From Prunella strophiata (Eukaryota > Chordata > Aves > Passeriformes > Prunellidae): a stretch of DNA of 64,000 nt. Positions 33,916 through 47,700 of this stretch are shown piece by piece (positions within the stretch are counted from its first letter, which is position 1; the number at the start of each line of letters is the position of its first letter). The stretch spans positions 4,968,530 through 5,032,529 of the forward strand of contig JAZBQD010000019.1 of the NCBI GenBank assembly GCA_036583965.1. Direction: 5' to 3'. The notes below the pieces were generated by a model. That model was not told the DNA's origin and searched no databases. It saw only the letters and a list, made by a program, of their open reading frames with translations. The translations under genes and the position numbers were made by a program.

Positions 33916-36900
33916 CTTTTTGAGCTGGGATTAGCAAAGGAGGCAGAGTGGGAGCAGGGCTGCTGCTGAACCCATGGTGGAAGGGCAGTGCCTGACCCTG
34001 GTTGGGCTGATGAGGGTGCAGGGAAGTGCTGCACCTGCATAAAAGCTGGGGAAATGCTTTGTGCTTGGGAATGGGAATGCTCCTCTTGCCTTTTCATCAG
34101 GAAGCTGTAAAATGGCATCCAGCAGCTCTTCAGCCCATGCCTGGAAGCCAAAGCCAGGTGCATGCAATCCTGAACAAGGCACGGGGACATCTGGATGTTT
34201 ATTTATATTTGAGCTGCATTTGGCCACTGGAACAAGCACCTGCAGAAAGTGGCCTTAGCCTTGGCTCAGCATCCTGAATGCAGACCACAGGTAGCCCTGA
34301 AGGGAGTTTGAGCTTGATGAAAGCACTTTAAGCCATAAGTAGCAAGAAAAGCAGATAAGATCAACAAGCTGCAGTGTTTGGGAGCCCCATGCTCTAGGAG
34401 AAATCACTTTCACTGCAAACACTTCTAATGCAGCTTCACAGGGTTGGAGGAGGACAATGCAGAAGAGACCCTAATGGAGCTCACCAGGGAGACTGTCCCA
34501 CCTCCCTGTTCCCAGAGGGGTGGCTGGGGCAGTGTTTGGGAAGCTGTTGGGGGCAGCAGCCTCTGTGTCCCACCCCACCTGGTGGCTGCAGCCCTGTGTA
34601 AGCCAGCAGGCAGGTGTGGATGGAGTTTCTGCAGCTGTGAAACTGATGCCAGGCTGAGTTTTTTCCTGATTTTCTTGGAAAAATTATCTGTTGGCTCTGC
34701 CTGCTGTGGGGCCAGAGAGGTGGGGACCAGGTGAGGTGTGACACAGATCTGCACTGGCATCTGTGTTGCCCTCTGCCAGCCCCCCAAAGCCCTGTATGAA
34801 ATGTCTGCTCTGAAAAAGTGATTTCTGCTGGAACGTGGGACTGAAACAACTTCAGTGCAACCTCTCACTGCCGAGGAGAGTCCTCGTTTTGTCTTGTCCT
34901 GTTGATCTGAATGAAGTAATTTATAAGGACATTTTCCATGAATCAATAAATCCATGCTTGCTGCTGTGCCTGGGAGGTTTAATTTGCTCTAGATACTGCA
35001 TGAAGTATCTCTGTCCTGAATTGCACTGCAAAGTTCTGCTCTTTGGGAGAGGATGAGGATGCAGCTGGATCCTCTGGGAACATGCTGCCAGCATCTGATG
35101 GTGCCTGATCCCTGTTAATTGGTGTGGGCTGAAGAGTTCAGGCAGGGTGTAAGAGCAATAGTTTCCCTGTGTGTGGAGTTTGAGGGCTCTGTCCAATGCC
35201 ATTTCCTGATGTTACAGATCTTGGGGAAATTGAAGCCAAAAAAAAGGGGAGGGGTGGGATCATTGGCCTTTGAAGGAGACCACAGTGCAGAAATCTGGGT
35301 TACAGGTAGGTTTTCCTTCCACATCTCTGAGTGATGCTTCCTCTCAGGAGGAATTGAAAAATTCCTGTTGCTCTGCACCACCTCCCCTTCCAAAAGCTGC
35401 TTTTATGAGCCCCTTGGAAGCAGTGCACACGTGTTTACAAAGCCTGCCACTGGATCTGCCTGGGAAAAAGAGGGCTCAAAAACACAGCTCTGCTACACAT
35501 AGAGAAGTCAAAGGTAACCCCAACCCCCCCAGTCCTGAGCTTGTTTCCCTTGCTTTGTCTGAGCACTGTGGTCTGGTGAGGCTGGAGCTGTGGTCATGGA
35601 TGGATGAGGGGACCTTGCTTTCTGCTGTGCACTGGGGGTTTGGGTTGTTCCTGGCCTCTTCCTGTGCACAGTGGCTTCTGAACTGGTGGGGCATGGACTG
35701 GGTCAGCTTTCTCCATGAGCACCTGGATCCCACCTCTCCATCCTGTTCCACCTGCTTGGCTGAGCCCCCAGGGACCCCTCCACTTCTCCTCCAGAGCAGC
35801 TCCAAAACCATTTTATATTTCTTGGAGGTCAGAGCTCAAGCTGGAGAATCCAGAAACGTTCCCAGAGCCAAAACACGCCGTGGCAAGCTGGTGTGTGCCT
35901 GGTCTCTGCTTCTCATTTCCTTCATCACTGTGAGAGCAGTGGGGCTGCACATGGGGTTTCAGCAGGGTGTCCCCTCTTTTGTTCCTATAGATTAGAAAAG
36001 TCTGTGCATGTGTTTATATTTAAAAACAATGTGTGTATGTTTCAACGTGGCCGTTTGTGAGCTGTGCCCCTCAGGACTGGTCTGGTTGGATGAAGGAGGG
36101 ATGTAGTTCACAGCTGCCTACCTGTTGCACTGGCAGATGTGTGATGGTCCTGCTGGTCCAGCTATTCTTGCACTTGGAAATAACAGGTGTTGGCAGGGAG
36201 TGATCCCAAACCTGCTCAGACCCAGCTAGGAAGGCTCCTTTTGAAGTGAGCAGGCTTTGGTGTAAGTCTGGCAGCACCAGTGGAGAGGCTCCATTGCTGT
36301 TCTTTGTGTCACAGCCTGGGCAGTCCGTTCCCTGTGTGCCCATCTTGCATTTTCCATGCCCTCTTTGCCACATGCTTGCTGGTATGCTGGAAAGAAACAT
36401 GTGCAGCTTCATGTTGGGCTTGTTGCCCATCCTCTGGGACAGCAAACACAAGGTCAACAATGGCTGGGCCAACAACAAAGTGGAGCAGCCATAGGAAGTT
36501 GTCATTTTAAATAATTGCCATAATGGCTTCTCCTCCCTTTCTTCCACCCCTTCCCCATCACCGTGTCCTTCCCCACCCATAACCTGGGGGCTGCCTGGAT
36601 CTCTTCAGGATTTATGTTAAAAGGGAAATGTTCTGTACGTAATTAAACAGTTGTATTGCTGGGTGGAAATGGGATTTGGTGCTTACCGCTGTGACTCTTT
36701 CTCATGCATGAGGGTGAACTGATTGATTACTGAGGTTTGAGATTAAATATTCCCCTGAGCTCCACTGGCATTTAGTGTGGTGGGGGGAGGTTTTCCTCCA
36801 AGGCAAGGAGAGCACGGGAATGTCTGCTGAGCACATCCCCTTGTCTTGGTCTGTAACAGGCTCCTGGCAGGGTGTCTTGGGCACCAATAAAGCAGGTGCC

Positions 36901-39900
36901 TTACTCCATATCCACGCTGTGGATGGGCTGCTGGTGGATTTTCAAGCTCCTCTCACTGCTGCATTGAGCATCCCATTGCACCCTGGCCAGCCCCGGTGTC
37001 TCAGCTGCCTCCCCACCTGCCCTCATCTCATCCCTGGCTCATCCCTCCCCGCCTGGCAGCGGGGTAGACCTGCTGTCCCCGCCTTCCTCCTTCGGATTGC
37101 ACCTTGTTTGTTTATTGTCCTTAACTTCTTTTCATCCGAAAACCCCTCTGTGTTTGGTTTCGATGGGAAAGGAGGGAAAACCCCCACCAGCCGCTCCTCG
37201 AGTGCGCGGTGGGCTGGAGCCTTCCCCGCTTCCCTTGAAGTCTAATTTTAGCTGAAGGCAACGGGATCCCTCCAGGGTATGGCAGAGATTTCCTATCAGC
37301 TGCCTAGACCTTAAGAAACAACATAAACAAACACAACACAGAAGCACTTAAGGTTTATTTGGGTGAATTCTTTCAAAAAAAAAGGGTGTGACTTATTTTA
37401 TTTTTTTTTACGAGCAGCCCCTGCGCATGCTGGCTTTGTTCTGCTGCAGTCGGGTATTTCAGGTCTTCCAAGATTTAATCAGAATAATTAGTTACTGTCT
37501 GTTTGTACCTTCTGTTTCTGTTGCAGGGTTACCAAAGGGTGTATTTATCTTCCAGAGGGCTGCCTAAGTGTCGCTTAATCATTAGAGCATCCGATTTCCT
37601 CCAAGTTATCTGCCATGAGGCTTATGTAAGTAAACAAATAAATAAATAAATGAAAGCTGGGAGGGTGGGGATGGTGTTGGTGGATTCAGCTTGGGGGGGT
37701 TGTAGGGATTTTTCCTGATTGTCACGGGTTTAATTGTGAGTTGCCTGTGGTCTGTCATGGGGTGATCAGAGGACTGAGTGCTTGGATTGGCTGCTGAACG
37801 ACCCAGCCAGTTTAATGAGGCTGCTCTCAGCCAAGCCTTCACCCTGCTGAACTGGCAGGAGCTCTGTTGCTCCCTGTCATTTCAGGAGCAGGGGGAAAAA
37901 AAAAAAAGACCTTACAGGAATGAAAGGCTTTTGCTTTCACTCATACAGTCATGGCTTTGACTCCTTAACCCAGTGGTATCCCTTATAAAAATCACAGCTC
38001 TGTCTGGAAATAAGTTACCACTCGTAAGTTTGGCAGGATTGGGAATTAGCTGGTTTTCAGCCTTACATTTCCATGTTTGGTTTGGGAAGGGGGACTGTTA
38101 ATGCACACATTTCCCATCTCTAGCACAGGAGATGAGAAGGAACTCAGGAAAGTCACTGCAGAGGAGGGTGGGAAGGCTGGGAAGCCTTGCAGGGAGAGCA
38201 GTGAGGTGCTGAACCAGCCCTGGTTCATGCCTGGCACCTGAGTGAATTGTGTGATGTTTTCCCTTCAGTGTTTGTCACTGAGAGCAGATGAGTGGCCCTG
38301 TTCTGATGGCAGTAGTGGGGCTGGACAATTTGCTCTCTTCCCTGTGGTTTCTCTTTATTCCTGAGCTGGTGTGGTAGGGGTTGGGTTCTGAGGTGCTGGC
38401 TTGTCAGCTGCCTTTACTGCCTCTTTATCATGTCCAATGTGCAAACCCTGGGAGCAAGGGTTCAGGGTGCATGCTGTTTCCCTGATGAGTTTAGATACTT
38501 TTAAATCCAGAAGCCTTTGCCATCAGTTTCTCTGCTTTCCTGTGCGAGAGGAAGCATCAATTTTTGAGGTTGGTAGCTTTGTGTTAGCCTTTGTTGGAGG
38601 TACAAGTGTGCAGCTGGGCTTTGCTCTCCTTCCCTGGGAGAAGCACATGAAAGGGAAGGGGCCTGGAGGGGACAAGGTGGGACCAAAGGGATCTGCAGGG
38701 CTTTGGTGGCTTCAGGGAAAATTGCTTGTGTGAAGGTTGAGGTTGAAGTCCATCTTCTCTCTGCCTTTGTTGGGAAGAGTAAAGACGAGCCACAGCCATG
38801 GGGCATGTGTTGGGCTCTGCTTGTGGCACAGCTGAAGCTGGACATGCTCCCACATCCTGTCCCAGCTCCAGAGTGACAATTTGGAGAGACAAATCCCCTG
38901 GCAAATCCCCTGTCCCCTGTGGGAGGGATGTGGTGGCTGGCACAACCAGCAGCGCGTTGCCGGTGGCCTTTGCTCTTTCTGCTCCGGTGTGCAGAGGTGG
39001 GAAAAGTCCTGCTTGATGGAAATACTCTTAAGGAAGCCTGTCAACCTGATTTTTTTCTCCTTGATGTTTGGCCAGCTGGAAAGCTGGTGGTGGTTCAGAC
39101 AACACCTCCTGAAGCACTGGGAATGTGTGAGCACAGCCAGTGCTCCTGCCTGGCACGGTCCCTCCAGTCACAGTGAAGGGTGCTGGAGGGGGTGGCAGGT
39201 CTCTAATCCCCATCCTAGCAGTGTGTGCCTGCCTGCTTCACTGGGCCTTTCACACATCTGCTTGGTTTGGGCACAGGGACAGGTGGGGAGGAGGAGCAGA
39301 GCTGCCTGGGAGTGGAAGGCAAGTGGAGGAGGGGAAGGGAGATGACAGAGTGGTGGAGACGGATGCTGGGAGGAAGAGGAGATGATGTGGCTCATTTGCC
39401 TGGTGCTTTAGAAGTTGCTTAGTTAAATTAAGTGCTCACTAGGGAGCCTCATTTGGTTTTTAAATAGCTTTGGAGCATGTGAATGCTCTGTGTTGCTCTC
39501 TTCTTTCTGCAGTGTGAGCCCTCTCCTGTCCCCATCTCTCTTTGAAGAATATCCTCAAAAGTCTACCTTAGGATGTGGGAAGGGAAGCTTGGTGGTCACC
39601 TGCTTTCAAAAAGCCTTTCAAAGCTCTCTCCAAGCTCCTTATCATTCCAGACCATCCATCCTTTGTTTTTTTCCAGTCTGGACACTGTGAGCTTTGGTGA
39701 TTGGGACTGACCACAGGTTCCCTCTCCTGCAGAGGTCATAGCATGCCAGGAAGCTCTGGTGCTCATCACACAGCACCAGCTGCTCTGGGATGAGCTGGCT
39801 GGTCTTCCACCATCTCTCCTTCAGCATCCCATTTAAGGAAGAGGAATGATGCCTCTTTAGGCTTTCCTGTTCTTTTGCAAGACTGTGTATTTCTTCTTTC

Positions 39901-40494
39901 CTTTCAGCCAGCTGAAAAACTGCTCCAAGAGACTGGAGAATGGTTCTGAGTACCTTATTTCCCTGGTTGTACCTTGGTGCAGAGCTGGATGTTATTTGTG
40001 CACTTGATCATCCTGCTACGTGGTAAAGGAAATTCATAGTGCTTAGTTTTATTTAATTTCTGTAGAAAATGAAAGTGTCTCAAGATGTTTATTTTTCTTT
40101 GTCTCCAAAGTAACACACTCGGTGATGGAGGGTGCCAAAGGCAGGCACAAATCCTGAGGATGGAGATGCAAACAATGTTTGGTCTCCAAAAAACTCTGTC
40201 TCAGTCAAGGATAGGGGAATATTCCCCACACCAGAGCCACCTTGGGGGGTTCAGCTGTGTCCCCCCATGCAAGAAGATCGTGGCCACCAGGTGCCACTGA
40301 GGTGTCCCAGACATGGGGCTCCCTCCCTGCTCTGGTCCTCCCCATGTGCCCACCAGCCTCTTCCAGACGTGGTGGGGGAAGGTTTGGGAGGAGCACACCC
40401 CGTTTTCCTCATAAAACTCCAAACAAGAGGCTTGGCCTGGTTTAGATTTTAAAAATAACTTGCACATTTGGAAGCTAAAGTTTCAGAAGGGCTC

Positions 40495-40612
40495 TGAAGG
40501 GGATAATGGCTTTGATCGTGACAGTCCGAGATCAAGGGAGCGCTTTTTCGGTTTGCTGCATCAGCTGGAAAATATATTGTAGTGTCTAGACTTTATCATC
40601 CTCAAGAAAGGC
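40495..40612. other. Candidate conserved noncoding element (by composition)
   Basis: This single-copy stretch keeps several CpGs (ATCGTGAC, GTCCGAGATC, GAGCGC, TTTCGG) within otherwise CpG-poor intron. It also has an AAAATATATT block and no repeat similarity that I recognise. That mix is typical of constrained enhancer-like DNA, but only cross-species alignment can show it. Confidence 0.2.
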
Positions 40613-41229
40613 TCTTTTTTAATTTTTTTTTCTTACTCTCCAAAAGGTCTAATCCAAAGCCCATGTACAGTTGGTAGGAGGGGCTTTGATTGTGTCCAGG
40701 AGCACGTTGAAAGAGGAGGAGATGAGCTGTGGGCTTTGAAGGACTCAGACCCTGCTTCGCAGGCGCCGCTGGTTCCGATGGAATTGTGTCAGCAGTGGGA
40801 TGAGGAGGCTGAGGATAGGGACCAGCTGTGTGCCAGTCCCCCTCCCCAGAGTGGTCAGTTCCTGCAGCTGGGCCCTGCTGACACCTCAGTGCTCATCCTT
40901 TGGCTGCTGTGCTTGTGGTCAGCTGCTCAGACCAGAATCTCCCACAGCTGTCTCAGTTTTCTGTGTGTAATAACCATAAACATCCACCTTTGATGGTGTG
41001 TGGACAGCACTTCAGCATTTTTAGCTTTTGTGTAGAAAATGTATGTTTTTCTCTCCTTACCATTCCATAAATAGGTTCTCAACTTTTTTTATTATTATTT
41101 TACTGAATTCTTTTATTATTTATAGTTTTTTTTTTGTAATTCAAAAAGAGGCAGGAAGGGATCTTCCTAAGCTGCTTGGAATAAAATCAAAAGCCTGCCA
41201 AGAAGGTGAGGACATCTGGCTACAGGTAT

Positions 41230-41755
41230 TTATAGAATCATTAAAGTTGGAAAAGTCCTCCAAGATCATTGAGTCCAGTCTTTGATCAAACACCACCTTG
41301 TCAACCAAACCATAGCACTGAGTGCCATATGCTGCTGTTTCTTGAACACCTCCAGGGATGGTGACTCCACCACCACCCTGGGCATCCTGTCCCAATGTTT
41401 AACAACCCTTTCAGTGAAGAAATTCTTCCTGATGTCCAACCTGAACCTCTCCTGACATAGCTTGAGGCCTTGTCCTTTGTCCTGTCCCTGTTCCCTGGGA
41501 GCAGAGCCTGAGCCCCACCTGGCTGTCCCCTCCTGTCAGGGAGTTGTAGAGTGAGAAGGTCCCCACTGAGCCTCCTTTTCTCCAGGCTGAGCCCCCCAAG
41601 CTGATCCTCATCAGACTTGTTCTCCAGACCCTCTCCAGCTCCTTTCCCTTCTCTGGACACCTTGATGTCCTTCTTGTTGTGAGGGGCCCAGAACTGGACA
41701 CAACACTTGAGGTGTGGCCTCACCAGTGCTCAGTACAGAAGGAATGACTCTTCCT
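41230..41755 (-). mobile_element. CR1: CR1 LINE 3' portion, about 525 bp
   Basis: This is the longest CR1 copy with an intact 3' end here. It starts TTTATAGAATCATTAAAGTTG and runs through the 3' UTR into ORF2. The minus strand shows the typical ORF2-end segments, including the complements of GATGTCCAACCTGAACCTCT and GGGGCCCAGAACTGGACACA. Stops interrupt the frame. Confidence 0.92.
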
Positions 41756-44700
41756 GAAAGCCCATGTAGCAATCAGGCTCCTCTGTCACATTGAAATATG
41801 CCCTGTGGAGGAAGCAGAGGCAGTTTTTCTTTGAAACACTGTGTTTTCTGTGCAGGGCTCTTGGGTGTGTTTTGGCAGATGTGTCATTGGCAAAGTCACC
41901 ACCAGCCTTGGTGTCTCTGCTGCAACACACCATGATGCCATGCTTAATGCCCCAGGCTTTGGAGGGGTTGCAGCCTACTTATGAAAGCTTCATCTGGAAG
42001 CTTTGAGAAACATTTGGAAATGTTTTGGAAAACATTTGGATTGAGGATGCCTTAGCTCTGCCTTGGTTGTTTTAGTTTGCTTTGTCCTTGAGTGAGAAAA
42101 CTGCTGTTGGGTTTCTGTTCTTTTCTTTCCATCAGTTTTTCTTTTAGACAAACTTATTTCCAGGCATAAATCAGAGCAAATGCCAGTGTGAAAATAGTTT
42201 GTGGTGTAAAATGGTACTGAAATTGTGCTGGAAGGGATCTTGAGAGGTTACCTTGTCCCCAAGGGTAGTTGGATACGCTCATTGGTCTGGAAAGTGATCG
42301 TCTTTGCTGGAAGTTGTTTTGTCATAAATTATCTCAGGAGCAGAGGCAAAAATCTACCAAATGATGCTGTCAGTATGTGTGCACGAGCCTTCCTCAGTTT
42401 ATTCAAATCATTTGCTGAATAAGTGTTGAAAATTAATGCTGGGTTTGTTCCCAGAGCTATTCAAAGTAATATTCCAGAGTAACCTTTTCCACCTTGGCAT
42501 TTGCCAATATATTGAAAGCTTTATGGATGAATTGCAGTTGCCCACAGTCTGTATTTGACATGGAGCCATCCCTGTTTTGCCCCATTTCTGAGACAAGCCA
42601 GTCCCCAGAAGAAGTCCCACTGGGATGAAGAACAGGTTTTTCTTTGTTTCTTGTGAATTAGTTGTGACTTTCCAGTTTTCCAGGTGGTCACCAGCCCTGT
42701 GGAAATCCACAGCAGCCTCTCCCCTTGACATCTGCAGGATTAGATAAAGTTGTGAGATCCTGGGCAAGGATCACTAGAAATCCTCATCTGCTTTGAGATT
42801 GAGCCAAGTGATGACTTTCAGTTAATTTCTCCTACATCTTCCTCTGTCCCAGCTTTGTGTCTTGAATGATGAATAAAAAAAAACCAAAAAACCAAAAAAA
42901 CCATACCCAAGAGCCCTACTTTAATGCCCCTACCTTTCAAAGATGCTGCAGAGCTCCATGGGGTTTTTCACCTTGTTTGTAGCTCCCCACTTCAGTGATG
43001 GAAGGTTCTCAAAGAGGTTTACCTGTAGCCAGCTGGATGCAGGCTTGTTCCCCAGCCAGCAATGTGTTGGTGTTGCAATCCACACAGCCCAGATGGTGAC
43101 TGGTTTTCCTTCATCTGGTCCTTTTCCCAACCAGTTTACAGTAGGTGATAGGGGAATTCATCCATTTTTGGCTGTGGGGAGGGCTTGGCCAGCCCCCCTC
43201 AGCCCATCTGCACATTTAAAGTGAAGATGACTGGCATCAGAGTTATTGTTTGGCCAAGTGTATGCAGGGATATCACAGCTTAGATTTGTTACAGATGGGT
43301 TTCTGGATATAGTCTAAGGCATTCTGCCAGCCAGTTTTATATCTGTGTAAAAGTGATTGGCATCCCTATAAATAAAGCTGCTGTGGGATTATAAATCTAA
43401 ATATACTTATTCATTAAATTATTTTTACATTTCCACTGGGTTGTCATCCTGGCTTATCATGAGCAAGCCATGCTTTCTGCCTGAGTGTTATCCACAGCTC
43501 CAGCAATGTGACTTCTGAGGCTTGGAAATATTTTTTCACTTGTGTCTGAACTGTCCATGAGTCTCTGTGCCATGGATGTCTTCACCAGGACTTCTCACAA
43601 TCATCACTGGGCATGACCCTGTCCTGGAGACTGCTGTGGCTGTAAATACAGGAATGTGAGTTTTTCTTTTTTGGTTCACAAGTGAGCATGACTTTGCTGG
43701 GGTATTTAGTACCTGTGACCTGGTAAATACTATTTGCATGGCTCCTCCATAAGATCCTCCATCTGTGTCCTCGGGCAGGGAGTCTCACAAAGTTTCTTCC
43801 TTCAGTGCCCCAGGCTGGGCTGCATGGAAACAGGAGTCTTTCCACCTGGTTTAACCATCCCTGCTGGTTGTTTTGGCTACAGGAGCAAGGAAAAAAGTTC
43901 CCCAGACCAGTTCCAGGTGCAGCTGTGAGCTGGGGAGGTGCTGGAGGGAGAGCCTGGCCAGACACCAGCACAGGCAGTGATGCAGGCATTGGTAAATCTG
44001 GCTTTGAACAGGCTGATGAGAACACTGAGAGCTGCAGCCTCTGGTTTCTCTGGGGTTTTTATCTTCTCTTGTCAAAGCATTTGATTATTAATTCAGTAAA
44101 TGATGAAGCACAGAGAAACATGTGCCTGAGTGGTAGAATATCAGCTGCCTCACTCTCCTCAGTAATAACATGCATTGTTGAAAGTTGACCCATGATTTTA
44201 GTGTAATTTCCTAATGAAGGGAAGCTTTAAAGTCTGTCCATCTGCTCCTCCTTCCATCACTGACAATTCAGTAAGTCCATTGCCTGGTTTTGTCCTTTCT
44301 TTAAGATTGGTTTTTCATCTCAAATCTGTGGGGCTGCTGCAATTTTTGTCAAAACAGCCATCAAGTTAGAAGGGTGTTAGGGAGGGTTTTTATTAAGGGA
44401 TGCAGTGAAACCTCAGCCTGAACTGGACACCAGGGAATACACATAAATGTTATGAACATCCAAGCCATAAAGAGTGCTTTAGTTGGATTTGCCATGTTAT
44501 GAGACAGCAGAGAGCCCACACTGCAGGTCTCTGTGCAGACATGTAGGTGTTGCCAGGGGCATGTTCACCTCAGTGAATTCTCTGGTGTCTAATAAATGTA
44601 AGTTCATCCTGCAGCCTCACTCTAAAAGTGGCTTGTGTTGCTGAGATCCACAGAAGGAAATCTTTCCATTCATGTTGGTATTCCTAGTGCTGCTCACCCC

Positions 44701-47700
44701 ACCAAATGTAGCTTTGGTAGCACAACAGGGTCAGCACTGTCTTGTAGGGTCTTCAGAAACTGGCTAGCAAGCATTTGGATGTGTTGACTTTTTGCTGGAG
44801 CTGGTTTCCAGTCCATGTGCAGTTTGGCACTGTGGAGGCAGGGGATGCCATGCTGCTGGGATTCAGCCCCATGAAGGTGGGAGCAGGACCATGCTGTTGG
44901 AAACCTCACCTTGCTGTGTTTCAGGGAAGCACAGCATGGCAGGTGAGCAGCAGATGCAGAGGAGAAGCCTGAGTGGGGCTGTGTCCCTGCCTCTGGGTTA
45001 TTTCTGGTGCCCAGTGGCTGAGCTGCAGCAGCCTGGTGGAGGTAAGAGGCTGTGGGTCGTGTCCTGGAGGTACCAGGACTGGCTTGAGCAGAACAAGTTT
45101 CACAAACTCAGAAGTTCAATGAAGCATTTTGCCTGGTGCTGATTAGGACAGAGCTTGCTGTGGCCAGAGCTGTGTGGCTGGTGCCAGCAAACAGGGAGGT
45201 GGGAGTGACATTCCCATGGTCCCCATGTCCTGCTGCAGACCCATGTGCAGTGATGTACCCCCTTCCTCCCTGAACCAGCAACACCTCCTGCTTGGCACAT
45301 CTTACCAGGCTCTGGAGGTGCTGGTGTGGGTGCTCAGAGCATCTGTAGGGTAGTCTGGGGGTCGTGGTGTGACCAGCTGGGCTTGGTGCTGCTGGTATGT
45401 GGTGTGAGATCATTCATCACCTTGTCTCAGGGGGAAGGGAGAGACCCTGAAAGAAAAGACCAGCCACCACCACTTCCCTGCAGGGATGTGATGGGGTGCA
45501 AACAGGATTTGACATTCAGTGTGTTCTTGGTGAGCTGCCAAATGTTTGCATATCAGCCTGGCTTTTACTGGTAGGTGTCAATGCTTCTTTCCAGGCCTGG
45601 TTTCCACCAAAACCTGAATTCCTTACAGTGTTGTTTTTTGTTTGGTTTTTTTTTTTTTCCCCTCTTTGTTTTCTTTTTTCTTTCTCCATTCAGTGCCTTA
45701 GTAAGAACACAGCTGAAGTCCTGGGAGCCCAAACTAAACCTGTCTATTACACATGACCTGATTAGATGCCATGGTAATAAGCATTTGAATCTAAAGCTAG
45801 ATTAGGCAGGGAGCAGTCTGAGGCTGGATTTGCATAGCACACATTCCTTTTCCATAGGATGTGTTGGTAAATCTTCTGAAAGTGCATTTAGAAAGCTCTG
45901 GCATGTGTCAAGTGCTCCTGTTGATGCATGGGTTGCTCTTCTCACTAGGCACTCAGCTGGGAAAGAAATGCCTTCCTGCATTGCCTGGAAGATGCTTTTT
46001 CTCCTCTCTGCCTCTCACAGCTCATGTTGCAGTCCATGGGGATGGGCAGCTTTTGCCAGCTTTACAAATCTGCATTAAGGGCATTTTGAAAGTTTTTTTG
46101 CCTGGAGAGGCAATTATTTCAGGGTGCTTTCTCTTCATGTGACAACTCTGGCAGTAGTGGAGTGAATCTGGAATTTTCAGGTCCCTAAATCCAATTTGCA
46201 GCTTCTTCAAGCTTTCACTTCAATGTTAGAGGTCTTGTGCTGGAAAATGCTGCAAATATTTGTTGTCCAAAAGCCATTTAATTTCCTTCCCCTGTGGACA
46301 GTCAGAAGGTTGTGGGTGATCTGAGGGTCAGTCTCTCTTTGCATTATGTCATTACCATGTGTTCAGGCCATCCAGACTGCAGTGTTAGTTTGGGGCAAAG
46401 GGATGCAGAGGTCAGACAAGGGGGGAAAATGTATTTCAGTGTTTAGGGCAGTGAACCTGCAGGCTGTCTGTTCTAGGGAGGAGTCTGAGATGGAGTCATG
46501 GGTTCCAGTCTTGGCTAGACTTGCTGGGCCCCACTTGGTGCTGTCTGGGCTGTGTTGGAAGACCTGACATTCTGGTGAAGGCAAAGCTGCCCCCCTGAGT
46601 GGCCTCCATCAGCCAAACCCATTGCCACTTCTGCTGATAGAGGTGTTTCAGGAGCTGCTGAAGGAGTGGGAGGGTGTTTCAGGGTGTTGGGGATGTCTTC
46701 TCTCCCTGCAGAGCTGGGCTGACCTGGTGTCAGTCAAATGCATTGCCCTGGAGCCATGACAGGAGGGAGCTCTGCAGGAATGCCACAAGTCACTGACCAC
46801 CAGAGCACCTGGAGCCTTTCCCAGGTGTGAAGGGCTCTGCAAGACCCACCACCCCCAGGACTCAGCTCTTGAGAGTGTGAAGTTCTCCATGGGCTTGGAT
46901 TGTGGGTGAACCAGCCTGGTGTCGAAGGGGAGAAGTAAAAATGCCATCACTCCAAGATTTAGATGCTGAGCATGACTCCAGCTGCTCTGCAGTACCCTGT
47001 GGTCACTTGGGGTCATCTGTCCTGGCTGTGTCCCCTCCCAGTGCACCCCCAGCCCCTCTCTGGTGGCGTGGGATGAGGAGCAGAGAGGACCTTGACTCTG
47101 TGCCAGCCCTGCAGAGCAGCAACTCAGACTTCTCTGAATCAGCAACACAGTGTCCAGCACAAACCCAAAGAAAAGGAAGCATTCCAGCCACAACCAGCTT
47201 GGAAAGGGGCAGGACTGGTTTGGGGAAGGTGAGAGGGGTGAAGGGGTGATGGTGTGGGAGCATCTCTGCAGAGAGCAGTGGGTGGGTGTCAGGGTTTGGT
47301 GCTGCTCCCCAGCAGGAGTGGGTGACACAGGGGCTCTCTGAGCCCACACCATGCCTGCAGTGGCCCTGGGGAAGGTGAAGGTGCATCTGTGCTTGTGGGC
47401 ACCTCTGAGGTGTGGTGAGACCCAGATATATCAACATCCAGTCTGCCTTCCTGCAGCAGATGTGATTAAATTAAAAAAAAAACAAACCAAACATAGTTAT
47501 CTTCTCTCAGGGTGTCTGAACCTCTCAGGAGCCCCTTGGGTCACTTTTTCAAAGTGGTTATTTGCAATTGCTAGGCTTTTTTTTTCTTTTTAATGGAAAG
47601 GGAGATGATTGTATAAATATCTGCAGGGGTGGGAAGCTTGTGTTGCAATTTGTGCTGGGTGCAGTGTGAAAACCTGGAAAGAAGAGAAATCCACTCCCAT

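Noticed and set aside
35270..35995. 241-codon plus-strand frame
   Set aside because: No domain, no paralogue recognised and no start context or splice signals that fit a gene. GC-moderate intronic DNA gives such frames by chance.
42225..42275. Possible extra CR1 end (GCTGGAAGGGATCTTGAGAG)
   Set aside because: Only one short block resembles CR1; the terminal repeats and the 3'-UTR body are missing.
46648..47352. 234-codon minus-strand frame
   Set aside because: Ser/His/Pro-rich composition without a recognisable fold; it is most likely a chance frame in intronic sequence.
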